Assembly: GCF_002557795.1 (NCBI RefSeq)
Contig: NZ_CP023777.1
Location: 620,001 to 684,000, forward strand
Length of the DNA: 64,000 nt
Direction: 5' to 3'
DNA from: Chitinophaga caeni
Lineage (GTDB): Bacteria > Bacteroidota > Bacteroidia > Chitinophagales > Chitinophagaceae
The notes beneath the pieces are model-generated. The model saw only the letters and a program-made list of their open reading frames with translations. It did not search any database and had not been told where the DNA came from. Both the position numbers and the translations under genes were made by a program. Below, piece by piece: positions 23,837 to 33,342 of this stretch. Every line of letters starts with the position of its first letter. Position 1 is the first letter of the stretch.

Positions 23837-25690
23837 TTATTGTGCTAAAATCTCCCTGATTTTAACTGCCAATTCTGACTTGGTAATGGGTACGCCCATA
23901 ATCTTATTATATCCTTTGGCATCTACCAAAAATTGGTCACGGATAATTTTTATCAACTGCCCATTATTGATTTCAGGAACCAGGATATGCTCATAGTTAC
24001 TTAATATTTCTGCTAAATTCTTAGGGAAAGGCCGCAAATGGCGTAAATGTGCATGTGCCACTTCATGTCCTTCACTCAATAATTCCAACACGGCAGATTT
24101 GATAGCTCCGAAAGTGGATCCCCATCCCAATACCAGTACCTTTCCTTTTTCGGGCCCCAGCTCGATCTTCTGCAAGGGGAGGAAATCAGCGATCTTGTCC
24201 ACTTTTTCCTGCCTGATCTTCACCATTACTTCATGGTTCTCTGGATCGTAGCTGACATTACCGGTAATGTTTTGTTTCTCCAAGCCGCCGATGCGGTGTT
24301 CCAGGCCGGCAGTTCCCGGTATAGCCCAAGGGCGAACCAGGTTCTCATCCCTTTGGTATGGGAAAAACACTTCTTCACCCTCATCCAATCCTTTTTTGAA
24401 TTTCACCTCGATAGGAGCCAGGTCGCTACTTTGAGGGAAACGCCAAGGTTCGGCACCATTAGCAATATAACCATCACTTAAGAAAATAACGGGCGTCATA
24501 TGCTGTACCGCGATACGGGATGCTTCATATATCGCGCTAAAACAATCAGACGGGGTAGAAGCCGCGATAATAGGCATCGGGCATTCTCCATTACGACCGT
24601 AATAAGCTTGTAATAAATCCGATTGTTCGGTTTTGGTAGGCAAACCGGTTGATGGACCCCCTCTCTGGATATTTACGATTACCAGCGGGATTTCAAGCAT
24701 CACCGCCAGCCCCATAGCTTCGCCTTTCAGCGCCATGCCGGGTCCAGAAGTAGTAGTAACACCCAAGTGACCACCGTAAGCGGCGCCAATAGCAGATGTG
24801 ATACCCGCAATCTCGTCTTCCGCCTGGAAAGTACGAACGCCAAAGTTTTTATGTCGGCTTAACTCATGAAGAATATCAGAAGCAGGGGTAATGGGATAAG
24901 TGCCTAGAAATATAGGTAACTGCGCCTTTTGCGCGGCTGCGATCAATCCATAAGCCAGGGCCACATTCCCGGTGATGCTTCTATATGTTCCGGGTTCCAT
25001 CCTGGCTTTTTCCACCTTGTAACGGGTAGCAAAAGCTTCAACGGTTTCCCCGAAATGGTAGCCGGCATGTAAAACCTTTAGGTTACTTTCTAATATTTCA
25101 GGCTTTTTACCGAATTTCTCCTTCAAGAAATCTTCCGTGCTGGACATATCACGGTTGTATAACCAATAAATGAAGCCCAGGACAAACATATTTTTAGCCC
25201 TATCTTTTTCCTTCATCCCCAACGTAGTCTCTTTTAAAGCCTCGCGGGTCATCTTGGTAACATCTATTGTATGTAATTGATAATCAACCAATGATCCATC
25301 TTCCAGGGGATTAATTCCATCGGGGTAATTCGCTAATCTAAGATTCTTAGAGTCGAAACCATCAGAATTTGCTATGATGATTCCACCCTTTTTAAGTCCT
25401 TTCAGGTTGGCTTTTAGCGCGGCAGCATTCATGGCTACCAATACGTCGCAGGCATCGCCCGGGGTAAAAATTCTATTGGAAGAAAAGTGAAGTTGGAAAC
25501 CGCTCACACCGGCCAGGGTTCCTTGCGGGGCACGGATTTCAGCGGGAAAATCCGGGAAAGTACTCAAATCGTTTCCCACTAGGGCCGTATTATTAGTGAA
25601 CTGGCTTCCGGTAAGTTGCATCCCATCGCCACTATCCCCGGCAAATTTGATGACCACATCTTCCAGCTGTTCAATCGTAGTATTGGGCAT
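23837..25690 (-). CDS. korA: 2-oxoacid:acceptor oxidoreductase, alpha subunit (gamma-alpha fusion)
   Basis: A 617-residue subunit of a 2-oxoglutarate (or related 2-oxoacid) ferredoxin oxidoreductase, which makes the acyl-CoA with reduced ferredoxin. The N-terminal gamma domain (1-190) has IKFAGDSGDGMQLTG and APQGTLAGVSGFQ. The alpha pyrimidine-binding domain has GTYPITPASDILHELS and TTSGPGMALKGEAMGLAVMLEIPLV. The C-terminal domain (about 510-617) has VLGWGSTFGAIKSAV. The beta (TPP-binding) subunit gene, normally next to it, is not in the flanking sequence on either side, so the partner must be encoded elsewhere. A possible promoter lies near 25794-25822. Confidence 0.9.
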   Translation of the reverse strand: MPNTTIEQLEDVVIKFAGDSGDGMQLTGSQFTNNTALVGNDLSTFPDFPAEIRAPQGTLAGVSGFQLHFSSNRIFTPGDACDVLVAMNAAALKANLKGLKKGGIIIANSDGFDSKNLRLANYPDGINPLEDGSLVDYQLHTIDVTKMTREALKETTLGMKEKDRAKNMFVLGFIYWLYNRDMSSTEDFLKEKFGKKPEILESNLKVLHAGYHFGETVEAFATRYKVEKARMEPGTYRSITGNVALAYGLIAAAQKAQLPIFLGTYPITPASDILHELSRHKNFGVRTFQAEDEIAGITSAIGAAYGGHLGVTTTSGPGMALKGEAMGLAVMLEIPLVIVNIQRGGPSTGLPTKTEQSDLLQAYYGRNGECPMPIIAASTPSDCFSAIYEASRIAVQHMTPVIFLSDGYIANGAEPWRFPQSSDLAPIEVKFKKGLDEGEEVFFPYQRDENLVRPWAIPGTAGLEHRIGGLEKQNITGNVSYDPENHEVMVKIRQEKVDKIADFLPLQKIELGPEKGKVLVLGWGSTFGAIKSAVLELLSEGHEVAHAHLRHLRPFPKNLAEILSNYEHILVPEINNGQLIKIIRDQFLVDAKGYNKIMGVPITKSELAVKIREILAQ

Positions 25691-26235
25691 TTAAGTATAT
25701 ATTTTAATTATATGAACTGTAAAATTAGGGATTCAGTCGCTAAAAATCGGCATTTCCTTTAGCTTCTTGATAGTTTCATGACGCAAAAGTACACAAAATT
25801 AGTAGACTTTTACAGCTGCAAGCAATTTAGAGAGGGAAGATCATTAGGTGCTTCTTAATGCTTCCTACCCAATTTCCCCCGAAAAAATTCATGGAATACC
25901 GGTTTATAAAATATCGTAAGTACTCCTAAATATATCATTCCCAAAAATGGAAATACCGTTTATCATAATACCAGGGTACTATCTACCCAGAAAAAATATA
26001 ACGTTATCGCATATACGAATATTCATATAAAAATGATAAAAAAATGTTAAAAGCAACCGCTGTGGTTCATTTCGAACTTTTGGCATAGTGTTTGAAAAAT
26101 TGAAATACGAGAATGCGAACAGAATTAGACGGAAACCATTCACCCTTAAAATAATTAAACACTTATCATTAATTGATGCGCTAAATTTTACACGAACCAT
26201 TCTTTATTTTAAAACCATTTTAAATTTTGTATGCT
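25691..26235. other. intergenic region, no gene recognised
   Basis: An AT-rich stretch of 545 bp. On the minus strand, TAATTTTG (25801-25794) and TACTTTTG (25791-25784) resemble -7 boxes for korA, the first with a CTTG about 17 bp upstream. The remainder shows no coding pattern. Confidence 0.5.
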
Positions 26236-26553
26236 ATGAAAAGGATTAAAACTAGCATGTTAGCTCTGGCTGCTATAGCCATCGGTACATTCGCATTTAA
26301 AGCTATTGAAGGTGGATCCATTGGAGGTACTGTTACCCCTGGTGATGCAGCAACAGAAGCTTGGGCTGTATCCGCCACGGATACACTTAAAACCGCAGTT
26401 ACTAACGGCGCTTTTTCCTTCCAAAATGCCGCGGCAGGAACTTACACCGTTGTAATTGATGCCAAAGAACCTTATAAAGATGCGACCATCAACGATGTAA
26501 AAGTGGAAGATGGGAAAGCAACAGATCTTGGAGAAATTAAATTATCCGAATAA
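26236..26553 (+). CDS. small exported protein with carboxypeptidase-regulatory-like fold
   Basis: A 105-residue protein with a signal peptide (about 1-20, MKRIKTSMLALAAIAIGTFA) and one Ig-like beta domain: GGTVTPGDAATEAW, NGAFSFQNAAAGTYTVVIDA, and INDVKVEDGKATDLGEIKL. This is the pattern of carboxypeptidase D regulatory-like domains. It is probably periplasmic; its role is unknown. The ATG at 26236 begins the signal peptide. A strong terminator follows, so it is a single-gene unit. Confidence 0.75.
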   Translation: MKRIKTSMLALAAIAIGTFAFKAIEGGSIGGTVTPGDAATEAWAVSATDTLKTAVTNGAFSFQNAAAGTYTVVIDAKEPYKDATINDVKVEDGKATDLGEIKLSE

Positions 26554-26583
26554 AGTTAGTTTTCATAGGGGTTAATTAAAGCC

Positions 26584-26624
26584 GAGAGCCAGTTCATGCA
26601 TATGCATGGCTGGCTCTCTTTTTA
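26584..26624 (+). terminator. intrinsic terminator
   Basis: A perfect 9-bp stem, GAGAGCCAG / CTGGCTCTC, closed by an inner ATGCATATGCAT palindrome and followed by five T residues. Confidence 0.85.
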
Positions 26625-26973
26625 TTTATATCAATTTTTGATATAAATAAAATTATACCCCTGTACCAAGCACCCCGTACCAAAATAGTTAATCCCCCCT
26701 TTCCAAATAACAATATGCATATTGTATAAAGCATAAACTGGGAAACGACCAATTACACGATAAAATAAACCTAAAGAAATCGAATCCGTATAATCCTGCA
26801 ACCCGTTCAATACGCGAACGAAATTCTACACCCCGGACACAAATCCCCAAAAAGCCGTGGACAATTTTCCACAAGATGAAGAATTTCTTTATGGCTAACA
26901 TAGGGGTAGCAGCACTTTCCGCCGTCTTTAATATGTCAGCCATTTTATTTACATCCCAATTGAAAACTGCATC
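26625..26973. other. intergenic region, no gene recognised
   Basis: About 350 bp without a convincing gene. A 97-codon minus-strand frame (26689-26982) is rich in Cys, Phe and Trp, has no family pattern and overlaps the next gene start, so it was not called. Confidence 0.5.
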
Positions 26974-27702
26974 ATGATGCAAAAAGCTTACAAAAAAATT
27001 TCAGTGTATTTAATATGTTTTCTTTACATATTAAATTATTCATGCACCCGTGAGAACATTTTCGGCTCCGGGAATATCAAGACCGAGCGGAGAAGCGTGT
27101 CAAACTTCGAATCCATAACGGTTGAAGGTGATTTAGATGTATGGATCACCCAAGATAATAACAGGAGCGTAAAAGTTGAGGCAGAGGACAACGTATTGAA
27201 ATTCATCGAGACATATACCTCCGGAAATACGCTTAAAATAAGGGTAAGACCGGATATTCACGTAAAAAGTTGGATTACCCCCAAAGTATATATCAGTAAT
27301 GATATTTACAGCCAACTAAATCTTGCCGGTTCAGGTAACCTTTACAGCGAAGACACTTTGCAAGTAAATGCGCTCCATTGTGAGCTATGGGGTAGCGGTC
27401 ACATCAAGCTTGCTGCCTCAGCAGAAGAATTAACTAGCAATGTACAGGGGAGCGGGCATATAGACCTGGTGGGGAATGCTAGCGATTACCGCTCCGAGAT
27501 CAACGGTAGTGGATCTATCAAAGCGCTGGATCTATCCTGCCGGAATGCCAAAATACGTTTAAACGGTTCAGGGGAGCAAGTAGTAAAGGTGCGTGATTAT
27601 ATCGATATCAAGATTTTAGGTAGCGGTATCGTTCGTTATAAAGGAAATCCTCAAAAAGTAGACACCGAGGTCTTAGGTTCAGGTACGATTGTTAAGTTAT
27701 AG
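26974..27702 (+). CDS. DUF2807 (GIN domain) lipoprotein, putative adhesin
   Basis: A 242-residue exported protein. The leader ends at a lipobox-like YSC (C24). The rest is a right-handed beta-helix of the DUF2807 type with eight Gly-Ser-Gly turns (GSGN, GSGH, GSGS and similar), the hallmark of the family. FESITVEGDLDVWITQ begins the domain near 45. The function is unknown; it has been proposed to act in adhesion. It ends 8 bp before the longest reading of the next sigma factor, so it could be co-transcribed with the ECF/FecR pair. Confidence 0.85.
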   Translation: MMQKAYKKISVYLICFLYILNYSCTRENIFGSGNIKTERRSVSNFESITVEGDLDVWITQDNNRSVKVEAEDNVLKFIETYTSGNTLKIRVRPDIHVKSWITPKVYISNDIYSQLNLAGSGNLYSEDTLQVNALHCELWGSGHIKLAASAEELTSNVQGSGHIDLVGNASDYRSEINGSGSIKALDLSCRNAKIRLNGSGEQVVKVRDYIDIKILGSGIVRYKGNPQKVDTEVLGSGTIVKL

Positions 27703-27773
27703 CTATATCCATGAAGGTTAGTGAAAGTCTAAACCCACGAAATGTTAAAAGCAGCTCGCAACCGGGCAACCTG

Positions 27774-27781
27774 TATATTTG
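27774..27781 (+). promoter_or_regulatory. possible -7 box for the second ECF sigma gene
   Basis: TATATTTG matches TAnnTTTG and lies 4 bases before the ATG at 27786, so the transcript would be nearly leaderless. No clear TTTG at -33. Confidence 0.35.
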
Positions 27782-27785
27782 CAAT

Positions 27786-28322
27786 ATGCCAGGAAATGAC
27801 CAGTTGCAGGTATTGTTAAAGGAAGATGAGCGCCGGTTTATGGCCGCCCTATTCAAATCCTATTTTACGCCGGCTTGTAAAACTATTTACAGGTTCGTCC
27901 AAGATATGTCTGTAGCAGAAGATTTAGCACAGGATGTATTTATCAAGATTTGGAATAAGAGGGCTGGTTTGGGCGAAGTATATTTTAAAGCCTATATCCA
28001 GAGATCAGCTATCAATGCCGCGTTAGATTACCTGGATAAGAAAAAACGAAGGGGTGTACACACGGAGCTGGAAGAAGAAAATATGCAGATTCCGGTGTTG
28101 CCGATGCAAGGTAATCTCCGGGAGACTGCTGCCAAGATTGATGCTGCCGTCAATGAATTACCGGAAAAATGTAGGGAGGTATTCATATTGAGCCGGTACG
28201 AAGAACTTTCTTATAAAGAGATCGCTTCCACGCTAAATATATCTGTCAAAACCGTGGAGAACCAGGTTATGACAGCCTTAAAAAAATTGAGAGTTTCACT
28301 AAAAGAACTGATAAGTAATTAG
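27786..28322 (+). CDS. ECF sigma-70 factor (second)
   Basis: A 178-residue ECF sigma factor. Region 2 has DMSVAEDLAQDVFIKIWNKR (about 40-60); region 4 has LPEKCREVFILSRYEELSYKEIASTLNISVKTVENQV (about 130-166). The start at 27786 gives the usual short N-terminus; the open frame continues upstream to an ATG at 27711. It is followed 53 bp later by a FecR gene, but no SusC gene comes next, unlike the first locus. Confidence 0.9.
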   Translation: MPGNDQLQVLLKEDERRFMAALFKSYFTPACKTIYRFVQDMSVAEDLAQDVFIKIWNKRAGLGEVYFKAYIQRSAINAALDYLDKKKRRGVHTELEEENMQIPVLPMQGNLRETAAKIDAAVNELPEKCREVFILSRYEELSYKEIASTLNISVKTVENQVMTALKKLRVSLKELISN

Positions 28323-28375
28323 CAAATCGATTACCAGGTGCCCATCGCACCACTAACCTACAATTAATTTTACGC

Positions 28376-29380
28376 ATGATGCTCGACAATCTTGAACATA
28401 TAGAAACTTTAATCGCCAGGCAACTGGATGGCTCGCTCACGGAAAAGGAGCAAGGGGAACTCCGTGCCTGGAGACAAGCCGATCCGCAAAATGACTTGGC
28501 TTACAAGGAACTATTGCGAACCTGGGAGCTAGCCGCGGGGGAAACCAATGTCCCCGGTGTTGATATCGAATCGCAATGGCAACGGTTTCAAGGAATGGTG
28601 GATCTAGGCTCCGGAGGTGGAAGTACTCCAATTATTAATATCCCTTGGTACAAACAGTCATGGTTCAAAGTGGCTGCTGTTCTTATCCCGGTTGTTGGGC
28701 TAGCCTTGTTTATATGGAAACAACCGCAACATGACCTTGCCAATAATAATATTACCGTTGCAACGATCGATAATGAAATCAAGAACGTTCAATTACCCGA
28801 TGGATCACAGATAGAACTCAATGAAAATAGCAGGTTAACCTATAGCACCGATTTTGGGACAACCGCGAGAGAGATTCAACTACTTGGTGAAGCATTTTTC
28901 GATGTGGCACCGCAAAGCACGCAGCCGTTTACTGTATTTGCAGGTAATAGCAAAACCGTAGTGCTCGGTACCAGCTTCAACATTAAAGCTTACCAGCAAG
29001 ACAGTATCGAGATTGTGGTCACAACCGGTAAAGTTGCCTTCTCACTCAAGGATGCACCGGATCAGCCTGTAATTTTAACTCGAGGCAACCGGGCAAGTAT
29101 GCAGGAAATAACGATCCGTAAATCAACTAATGAATCTGTTGCATTTACCCAATGGAGAGATAAAACATTTAAATATCAAGACCAGTCATTGGGTGATGTC
29201 ATCAATGATATTGAGAAGAATTTCGGTATAAGGGTTATTGTTGAAGATTCAACCCTCGTAGAAATGAACTTTAATGGTACTATTTCTACCAGTTATGCTG
29301 TTTCAGAAATTTTAGACATTTTAACTGGAGCTACAAATTCGGAGTATCATATTATTGATAATATCTATTATATAAGGTAA
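28376..29380 (+). CDS. FecR family anti-sigma factor (second)
   Basis: A 334-residue single-pass regulator. The N-terminal sigma-binding segment contains LIARQLDGSLTEKEQGELRAW (about 12-32), the transmembrane helix is at about 99-114, the FecR domain has LPDGSQIELNENSRL (about 141-155) and AFFDVAPQSTQPF, and the C-terminal DUF4974-like part has YQDQSLGDVINDIEKNFGIRV. It pairs with the sigma factor encoded just upstream. The target outer-membrane sensor is not encoded next to it, so the signal source is unclear; the DUF2807 lipoprotein upstream is one candidate partner. Confidence 0.9.
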   Translation: MMLDNLEHIETLIARQLDGSLTEKEQGELRAWRQADPQNDLAYKELLRTWELAAGETNVPGVDIESQWQRFQGMVDLGSGGGSTPIINIPWYKQSWFKVAAVLIPVVGLALFIWKQPQHDLANNNITVATIDNEIKNVQLPDGSQIELNENSRLTYSTDFGTTAREIQLLGEAFFDVAPQSTQPFTVFAGNSKTVVLGTSFNIKAYQQDSIEIVVTTGKVAFSLKDAPDQPVILTRGNRASMQEITIRKSTNESVAFTQWRDKTFKYQDQSLGDVINDIEKNFGIRVIVEDSTLVEMNFNGTISTSYAVSEILDILTGATNSEYHIIDNIYYIR

Positions 29381-29406
29381 ATTTTATTGCAGTATAATAT
29401 ATTATC

Positions 29407-29721
29407 TTATTTATTTACTTCATTTAAATCGTGAATTTTTAAGAGGATTTCTTCTAACATATTTTTTATATCACAAAACTCTTGGTTTTTAGTAGGTAAA
29501 CAATCAGTATAATTGTCCGTATTTAATATTATATTAATAAAATAATTAATATTAACCTTATAGTACTCAGCTAGAGTAATAATTTTTGATAAGGTGAGTT
29601 CCCCCATACCCTTCTCTAGATTAACATAAGTTGTTCTACTTACATTTATGTGTTCTGCAACTTCTAATTGGGATACACCTTTAAGTTTCCTTAATCTCTG
29701 CAAGGTTCTTCCATAGTTCAT
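29407..29721 (-). CDS. XRE family transcriptional regulator
   Basis: A 104-residue protein with an N-terminal Cro/C1 helix-turn-helix (about 5-60): LQRLRKLKGVSQLEVAEHINVSRTTYVNLEKGMGE is the DNA-binding core. The C-terminal 40 residues (ending in EEILLKIHDLNEVNK) form a short helix for dimerisation. There is no toxin or other partner beside it. It is strongly AT-rich compared with the genes around it, which may mean it is acquired. It is convergent with the second FecR gene. Confidence 0.85.
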   Translation of the reverse strand: MNYGRTLQRLRKLKGVSQLEVAEHINVSRTTYVNLEKGMGELTLSKIITLAEYYKVNINYFINIILNTDNYTDCLPTKNQEFCDIKNMLEEILLKIHDLNEVNK

Positions 29722-30002
29722 ACTGCAATTTCATTAGGTTAATGATGAAAAATCAACTATCAAATAGTAACAAAAACTAATGGCAATAATAAGGATTTAA
29801 TATGAGAAATACAGTAGTTGCAAATTGAAAGATTGACATTATAAATTCACAGTTAATTGTTCAAAATATTGACACTTTGGCTAATTTTCTGTTACCTCTT
29901 TCACTATTTTATTATATACATTAGTCCCATTAGAAATACCCATTTGGCCAATAAGGAATCGTCTAATTGAAATTTTTTTTATTTAAAATCTTAGTACATC
30001 CT

Positions 30003-30566
30003 ATGAAAAAATACCTTTTAGCACTCGTAACATTATCAATGATGTTCAGTTGCCAGAAAAATTCAAATGTGAAATACTCTGCTGACAAAACTACCTCGGT
30101 GGCTGTGGCATTAACATTCGATAGGAAAGAAAATGCCCAAAGGATAGAAGAGGCTTATAAAAAACTTAACCTTCCTGAATCTGAAATGGAAAAGTATATT
30201 GAAAAAATGCTTTCAATAGTAGATTATAGTGATGCCAAAAAAGCTGAAAATTTTGTGAGTTTAAATGCTAAATTGGATACGATTATTGCTGACAATAGTT
30301 GCAACTTTTTACGGTATTCAGAATTACCGCATATGAATTATATAGCTCCAGCACCAACTATGATATGGGACCTGTCTCAATGTAAATATGAATTTATAGA
30401 TGATGCTATTCTACCAACTTATAAATGCGTTGCCGGTGTGTACATTCCAGTTGGTGTAGGTACCTCTAAATTAGCATTTATCAAAGGCCATCTAACACCC
30501 AATTACTCTACAGGAATCTCTGTTTTTAATCCTGATACTGATACTAAATTTTGCATGGAACCTTAA
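30003..30566 (+). CDS. lipoprotein of unknown function
   Basis: A 187-residue protein with a lipoprotein leader ending at FSC (C17). The mature part is mixed helical and then beta, with an NYIAPAPTMIWDLSQCKYEF stretch and a few cysteines. No family was recognised. The start at 30003 begins the leader; the open frame extends upstream to 29967. Like the neighbouring XRE gene it is AT-rich. Confidence 0.6.
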   Translation: MKKYLLALVTLSMMFSCQKNSNVKYSADKTTSVAVALTFDRKENAQRIEEAYKKLNLPESEMEKYIEKMLSIVDYSDAKKAENFVSLNAKLDTIIADNSCNFLRYSELPHMNYIAPAPTMIWDLSQCKYEFIDDAILPTYKCVAGVYIPVGVGTSKLAFIKGHLTPNYSTGISVFNPDTDTKFCMEP

Positions 30567-30603
30567 GCTTTGACTCATTCAAACAATTAACAAAACAACT
30601 CAA

Positions 30604-30626
30604 CCCCGGTATTATTAATACCGGGG
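30604..30626. terminator. hairpin between convergent genes
   Basis: A perfect 10-bp stem, CCCCGGTATT / AATACCGGGG, with a 3-base loop, between the lipoprotein gene and the 2H phosphoesterase gene. There is no strong T tract, but the position suits a bidirectional terminator. Confidence 0.6.
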
Positions 30627-30653
30627 TGAATAATATATTTAATAAGAGCACAA

Positions 30654-31823
30654 TTAAGCGCCGCCTAACTTACATTTTTGTAACACTTCCCAAGACTTGC
30701 CGTTGTGGCGCAAGAAATAGAGGTTATTTACTTTGAAGGAGGCAGTGTACTCCTTGTTTTCGTATTCCGGCCAAGCCTTTTCAAACTGTTCGTCTGTAAG
30801 GTCTTTAAAGGCAACAGTTACGTGAGGAGTAAAACCTGTACGGGCCAACATGGTACTGAAACCGAACTCTTTGCGGAGATAATTGATCAATTGACGATGC
30901 AATGCGCTCATTTCCTCGCTTTTTTCCACGTTGATAAAAAGCACGCGGTTCTGTTTGTTCGGGAATGTACCGAAACCATTTAAAGTAACTTCAAATGGAG
31001 CTTGGTCTTTCGCAAATTCAGTCAACTCTTCGCAGAAGGCTCTTTCAAGGCTAGGATCTGCTGTGAATGGTACTTGTAACGTGATGTGCGGCAATACTTT
31101 CAATGCGTAAACCGGGCCGTAGTTCTCAGCAAATTCTTGCTTGATCTTAATGATCTCTTTACCCACCTCTGCCGTAGGCAATAAGGCAATAAAGTAAATC
31201 TTGTTGTCCGGCTTAGGAGTACGTTTGAAGCGTTGTCCACCACCACCTGGGCGTTGTTGACGACCACCGCCGCCGCGATTGTAACCACCACGGTCACCAC
31301 CACCACGATTGTAGCCACCGCGATCACCACCGCCACCGCGGTTGTAACCTCCACGATCGCCACCACCGCCGCGATTGTAACCACCACGGTCACCATAGCC
31401 ACCACCGCCATCGCGGTCGCGACCATAACCACCGCCGCCACCACGGTTGTAGCCGCGGTCACGGTCACCATAACCACCGCCACCATCGCGATCACGGCCA
31501 TAACCTCCACCTCCACGGTTGTAACCGCGGTCACGGTCGCCGTAACCACCACCGCCATCGCGGTCGCGGCCATAGCCACCTCCAGAAGGTCTGAATCCAC
31601 CATCGCGGTCGCGGCCGTAGCCACCGCCACCATCACGGTCCCTGTCTCGACCATAACCCCTGTTGTCACCATCACGATCACGGTTAAAACCGCGGTCATA
31701 ATCCTTGTCGTACTCGGATTTTCTGTTAAAGCCGCCTTCCCGGTCTTTGTTGGGTTCTACATTTTCTCTGTTAAAATCAGGAGAAGAATACTTTCGGGGG
31801 CGTTCATTTCTCTCAAAGTTCAT
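30654..31823 (-). CDS. RGG/RDRD-repeat protein with C-terminal 2H phosphoesterase (2'-5' RNA ligase-like) domain
   Basis: A 389-residue two-part protein. Residues 45-199 are low-complexity Gly, Arg, Asp and Tyr repeats (units such as GYGRDRDGG and GYNRGGG), similar to RGG RNA-binding tails. Residues 208-389 form a LigT-like 2H phosphoesterase with both histidine motifs, HITL (246-249) and HVTV (334-337). Enzymes of this fold act on cyclic phosphates or 2'-5' bonds in RNA. The repeat part would favour RNA binding or condensation, which is inference. It starts 1 bp after the kynureninase stop, so both are in one transcript, although no metabolic link is obvious. Confidence 0.85.
   Translation of the reverse strand: MNFERNERPRKYSSPDFNRENVEPNKDREGGFNRKSEYDKDYDRGFNRDRDGDNRGYGRDRDRDGGGGYGRDRDGGFRPSGGGYGRDRDGGGGYGDRDRGYNRGGGGYGRDRDGGGGYGDRDRGYNRGGGGGYGRDRDGGGGYGDRGGYNRGGGGDRGGYNRGGGGDRGGYNRGGGDRGGYNRGGGGRQQRPGGGGQRFKRTPKPDNKIYFIALLPTAEVGKEIIKIKQEFAENYGPVYALKVLPHITLQVPFTADPSLERAFCEELTEFAKDQAPFEVTLNGFGTFPNKQNRVLFINVEKSEEMSALHRQLINYLRKEFGFSTMLARTGFTPHVTVAFKDLTDEQFEKAWPEYENKEYTASFKVNNLYFLRHNGKSWEVLQKCKLGGA
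31225..31690. repeat. low-complexity coding repeat (RGG region)
   Basis: Degenerate 21-27-bp repeats made of CGGTCGCG, CCACCACC and GTTGTAACC-type blocks encode the RGG region. It is prone to slippage, so length may vary between strains. Long frames on both strands here are artefacts of the repeat. Confidence 0.8.
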
Positions 31824-31824
31824 C

Positions 31825-33105
31825 TTACTTAATTAAGCGTTTTGAAGCAATATTTTCGATGATTTCATAAAAATGAAAAACATCTTCATACGAATTATAC
31901 ATAGGCGTTGGAGCTACCCTAATAACACCGGGCTCCCTCCAATCGACAATTATGCCAGCGTTCGTCAGTTGTTGGTGAATTTCCTTGCCTTTCTCATTGA
32001 ATCGCAAAGATAATTGCGCACCACGTTCATTACAATCTTTTGGTGTAATTATTTCAAAATTTAATCCTTTCACTTGTGCCAGGAGGAATTCTAAATAGTT
32101 CGTTAATTGGATACTTTTAGCTCTCAGGTTGTGAATTCCGGCTGTGTCAAACAATTCCAATGAAGCTTTTAAGGAGACCATATTCATCACTTGGGCGGTA
32201 CTCATTTGCCAGCCTTCCGCTGTTGCTTTTGGAATAAATCCTTTTTCCATTTTAAATCGGGTACTTTCTTCATTTCCCCACCAACCACCTAACCTGGGGT
32301 ACCCCCTGTTGGCTGCATGTTTTTCATGTACAAAAGCGCCACCTACGGCGCCTGGGCCACTATTCAAGTATTTATAAGAACACCACACTGCAAAATCCAC
32401 TTGCCATTCGTGTAACTGCATAGGTACATTTCCGGCTACGTGCGCAAGGTCGAACCCTGCAATGGCTCCCACTTGGTGGGCTGCCTTCGTAATTTCTGCT
32501 AAGTTATAAAGCTGACCGGTATAATAATTTATACCTCCTAGCAATATTACAGCAATTGTATCATTATGTTCGTTAATTATTTGCAAAATATCCTCAGAAC
32601 GAAGCAAATGCTCTCCCGGCCTGGGTTTTATTTCAACAATAGCTTCTTCCGGGTCAAATCCGTGCATTTTCACCTGGGTTTCAACGGCGTATTGATCACT
32701 GGGGAATGCTCCTTCTTCCATTAACACTTTAAACCTTGATTTTGTTGGCTTATAAAAACTCAACATCATGAAGTGCAGATTCACGGTAAGGGTGTTCATC
32801 ACCGAAATCTCGGTCTCTCTCGAACCCATGATTTTAGCTAATGGTTCACGCAAAGCTGTTTGGTAAAACAACCAAGGATTCTTGGCATTCCAATACCCTT
32901 CTACCGCGTGTTGCCTCCAATCGGCTAATTCTTGTGCTATAGCTGCTTCCACCCCTTTCGGTTGCAAGCCTAATGAATTTCCACAAAAGTATATTGCATC
33001 TTTCCCATCTCTTTCGGGAAAATAAAATTCGTCTCTAAAATTTCTTAATTCGTCTTGCCCATCCAGTTCCCGTGCGAAGGACAACGATGCTTCAAAAAGG
33101 TTCAT
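31825..33105 (-). CDS. kynU: kynureninase
   Basis: A 426-residue PLP enzyme that cleaves L-kynurenine to anthranilate and alanine (or 3-hydroxykynurenine to 3-hydroxyanthranilate) in tryptophan breakdown. [12 protein letters not shown] (40-51) is the typical N-terminal motif, DLAHVAGN (219-226) holds the PLP aspartate, and K245 in [12 protein letters not shown] is the Schiff-base lysine. The length matches the family. No other kynurenine-pathway gene is in the window. It is co-transcribed with the RGG/2H phosphoesterase. Confidence 0.93.
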   Translation of the reverse strand: MNLFEASLSFARELDGQDELRNFRDEFYFPERDGKDAIYFCGNSLGLQPKGVEAAIAQELADWRQHAVEGYWNAKNPWLFYQTALREPLAKIMGSRETEISVMNTLTVNLHFMMLSFYKPTKSRFKVLMEEGAFPSDQYAVETQVKMHGFDPEEAIVEIKPRPGEHLLRSEDILQIINEHNDTIAVILLGGINYYTGQLYNLAEITKAAHQVGAIAGFDLAHVAGNVPMQLHEWQVDFAVWCSYKYLNSGPGAVGGAFVHEKHAANRGYPRLGGWWGNEESTRFKMEKGFIPKATAEGWQMSTAQVMNMVSLKASLELFDTAGIHNLRAKSIQLTNYLEFLLAQVKGLNFEIITPKDCNERGAQLSLRFNEKGKEIHQQLTNAGIIVDWREPGVIRVAPTPMYNSYEDVFHFYEIIENIASKRLIK

Positions 33106-33342
33106 AATGATTTCAAGGCCACGATAAGTCCATAGTATATAGCCTGTATAGGTTGGTTCTTATCTGCGTTTTCTATTTTCAACTGTAAAGTAACTCGTAT
33201 ATATTGTATCGCTCTTCTATAATGTATGTATACCTGGTAATCTTATTAATTTCGATGGGGCCTTAACCACATTAATCTTGCATCTTTGGTTTTCCAATTA
33301 CTTAAAGATAAGTATATTCTTATTTTTTGCAAGTTATTTTTA

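Noticed and set aside
25979..26200. 73-codon minus-strand frame in the korA upstream gap
   Set aside because: AT-rich random-looking translation without a motif.
26689..26982. 97-codon minus-strand frame
   Set aside because: Odd composition (many Cys, Phe, Trp), no family pattern, and it overlaps the start of the DUF2807 gene.
31100..31832. Long frames (199 codons each) on both strands over the RGG region
   Set aside because: They are pure Val/Ala/Thr low-complexity shadows of the Gly/Arg coding repeat.
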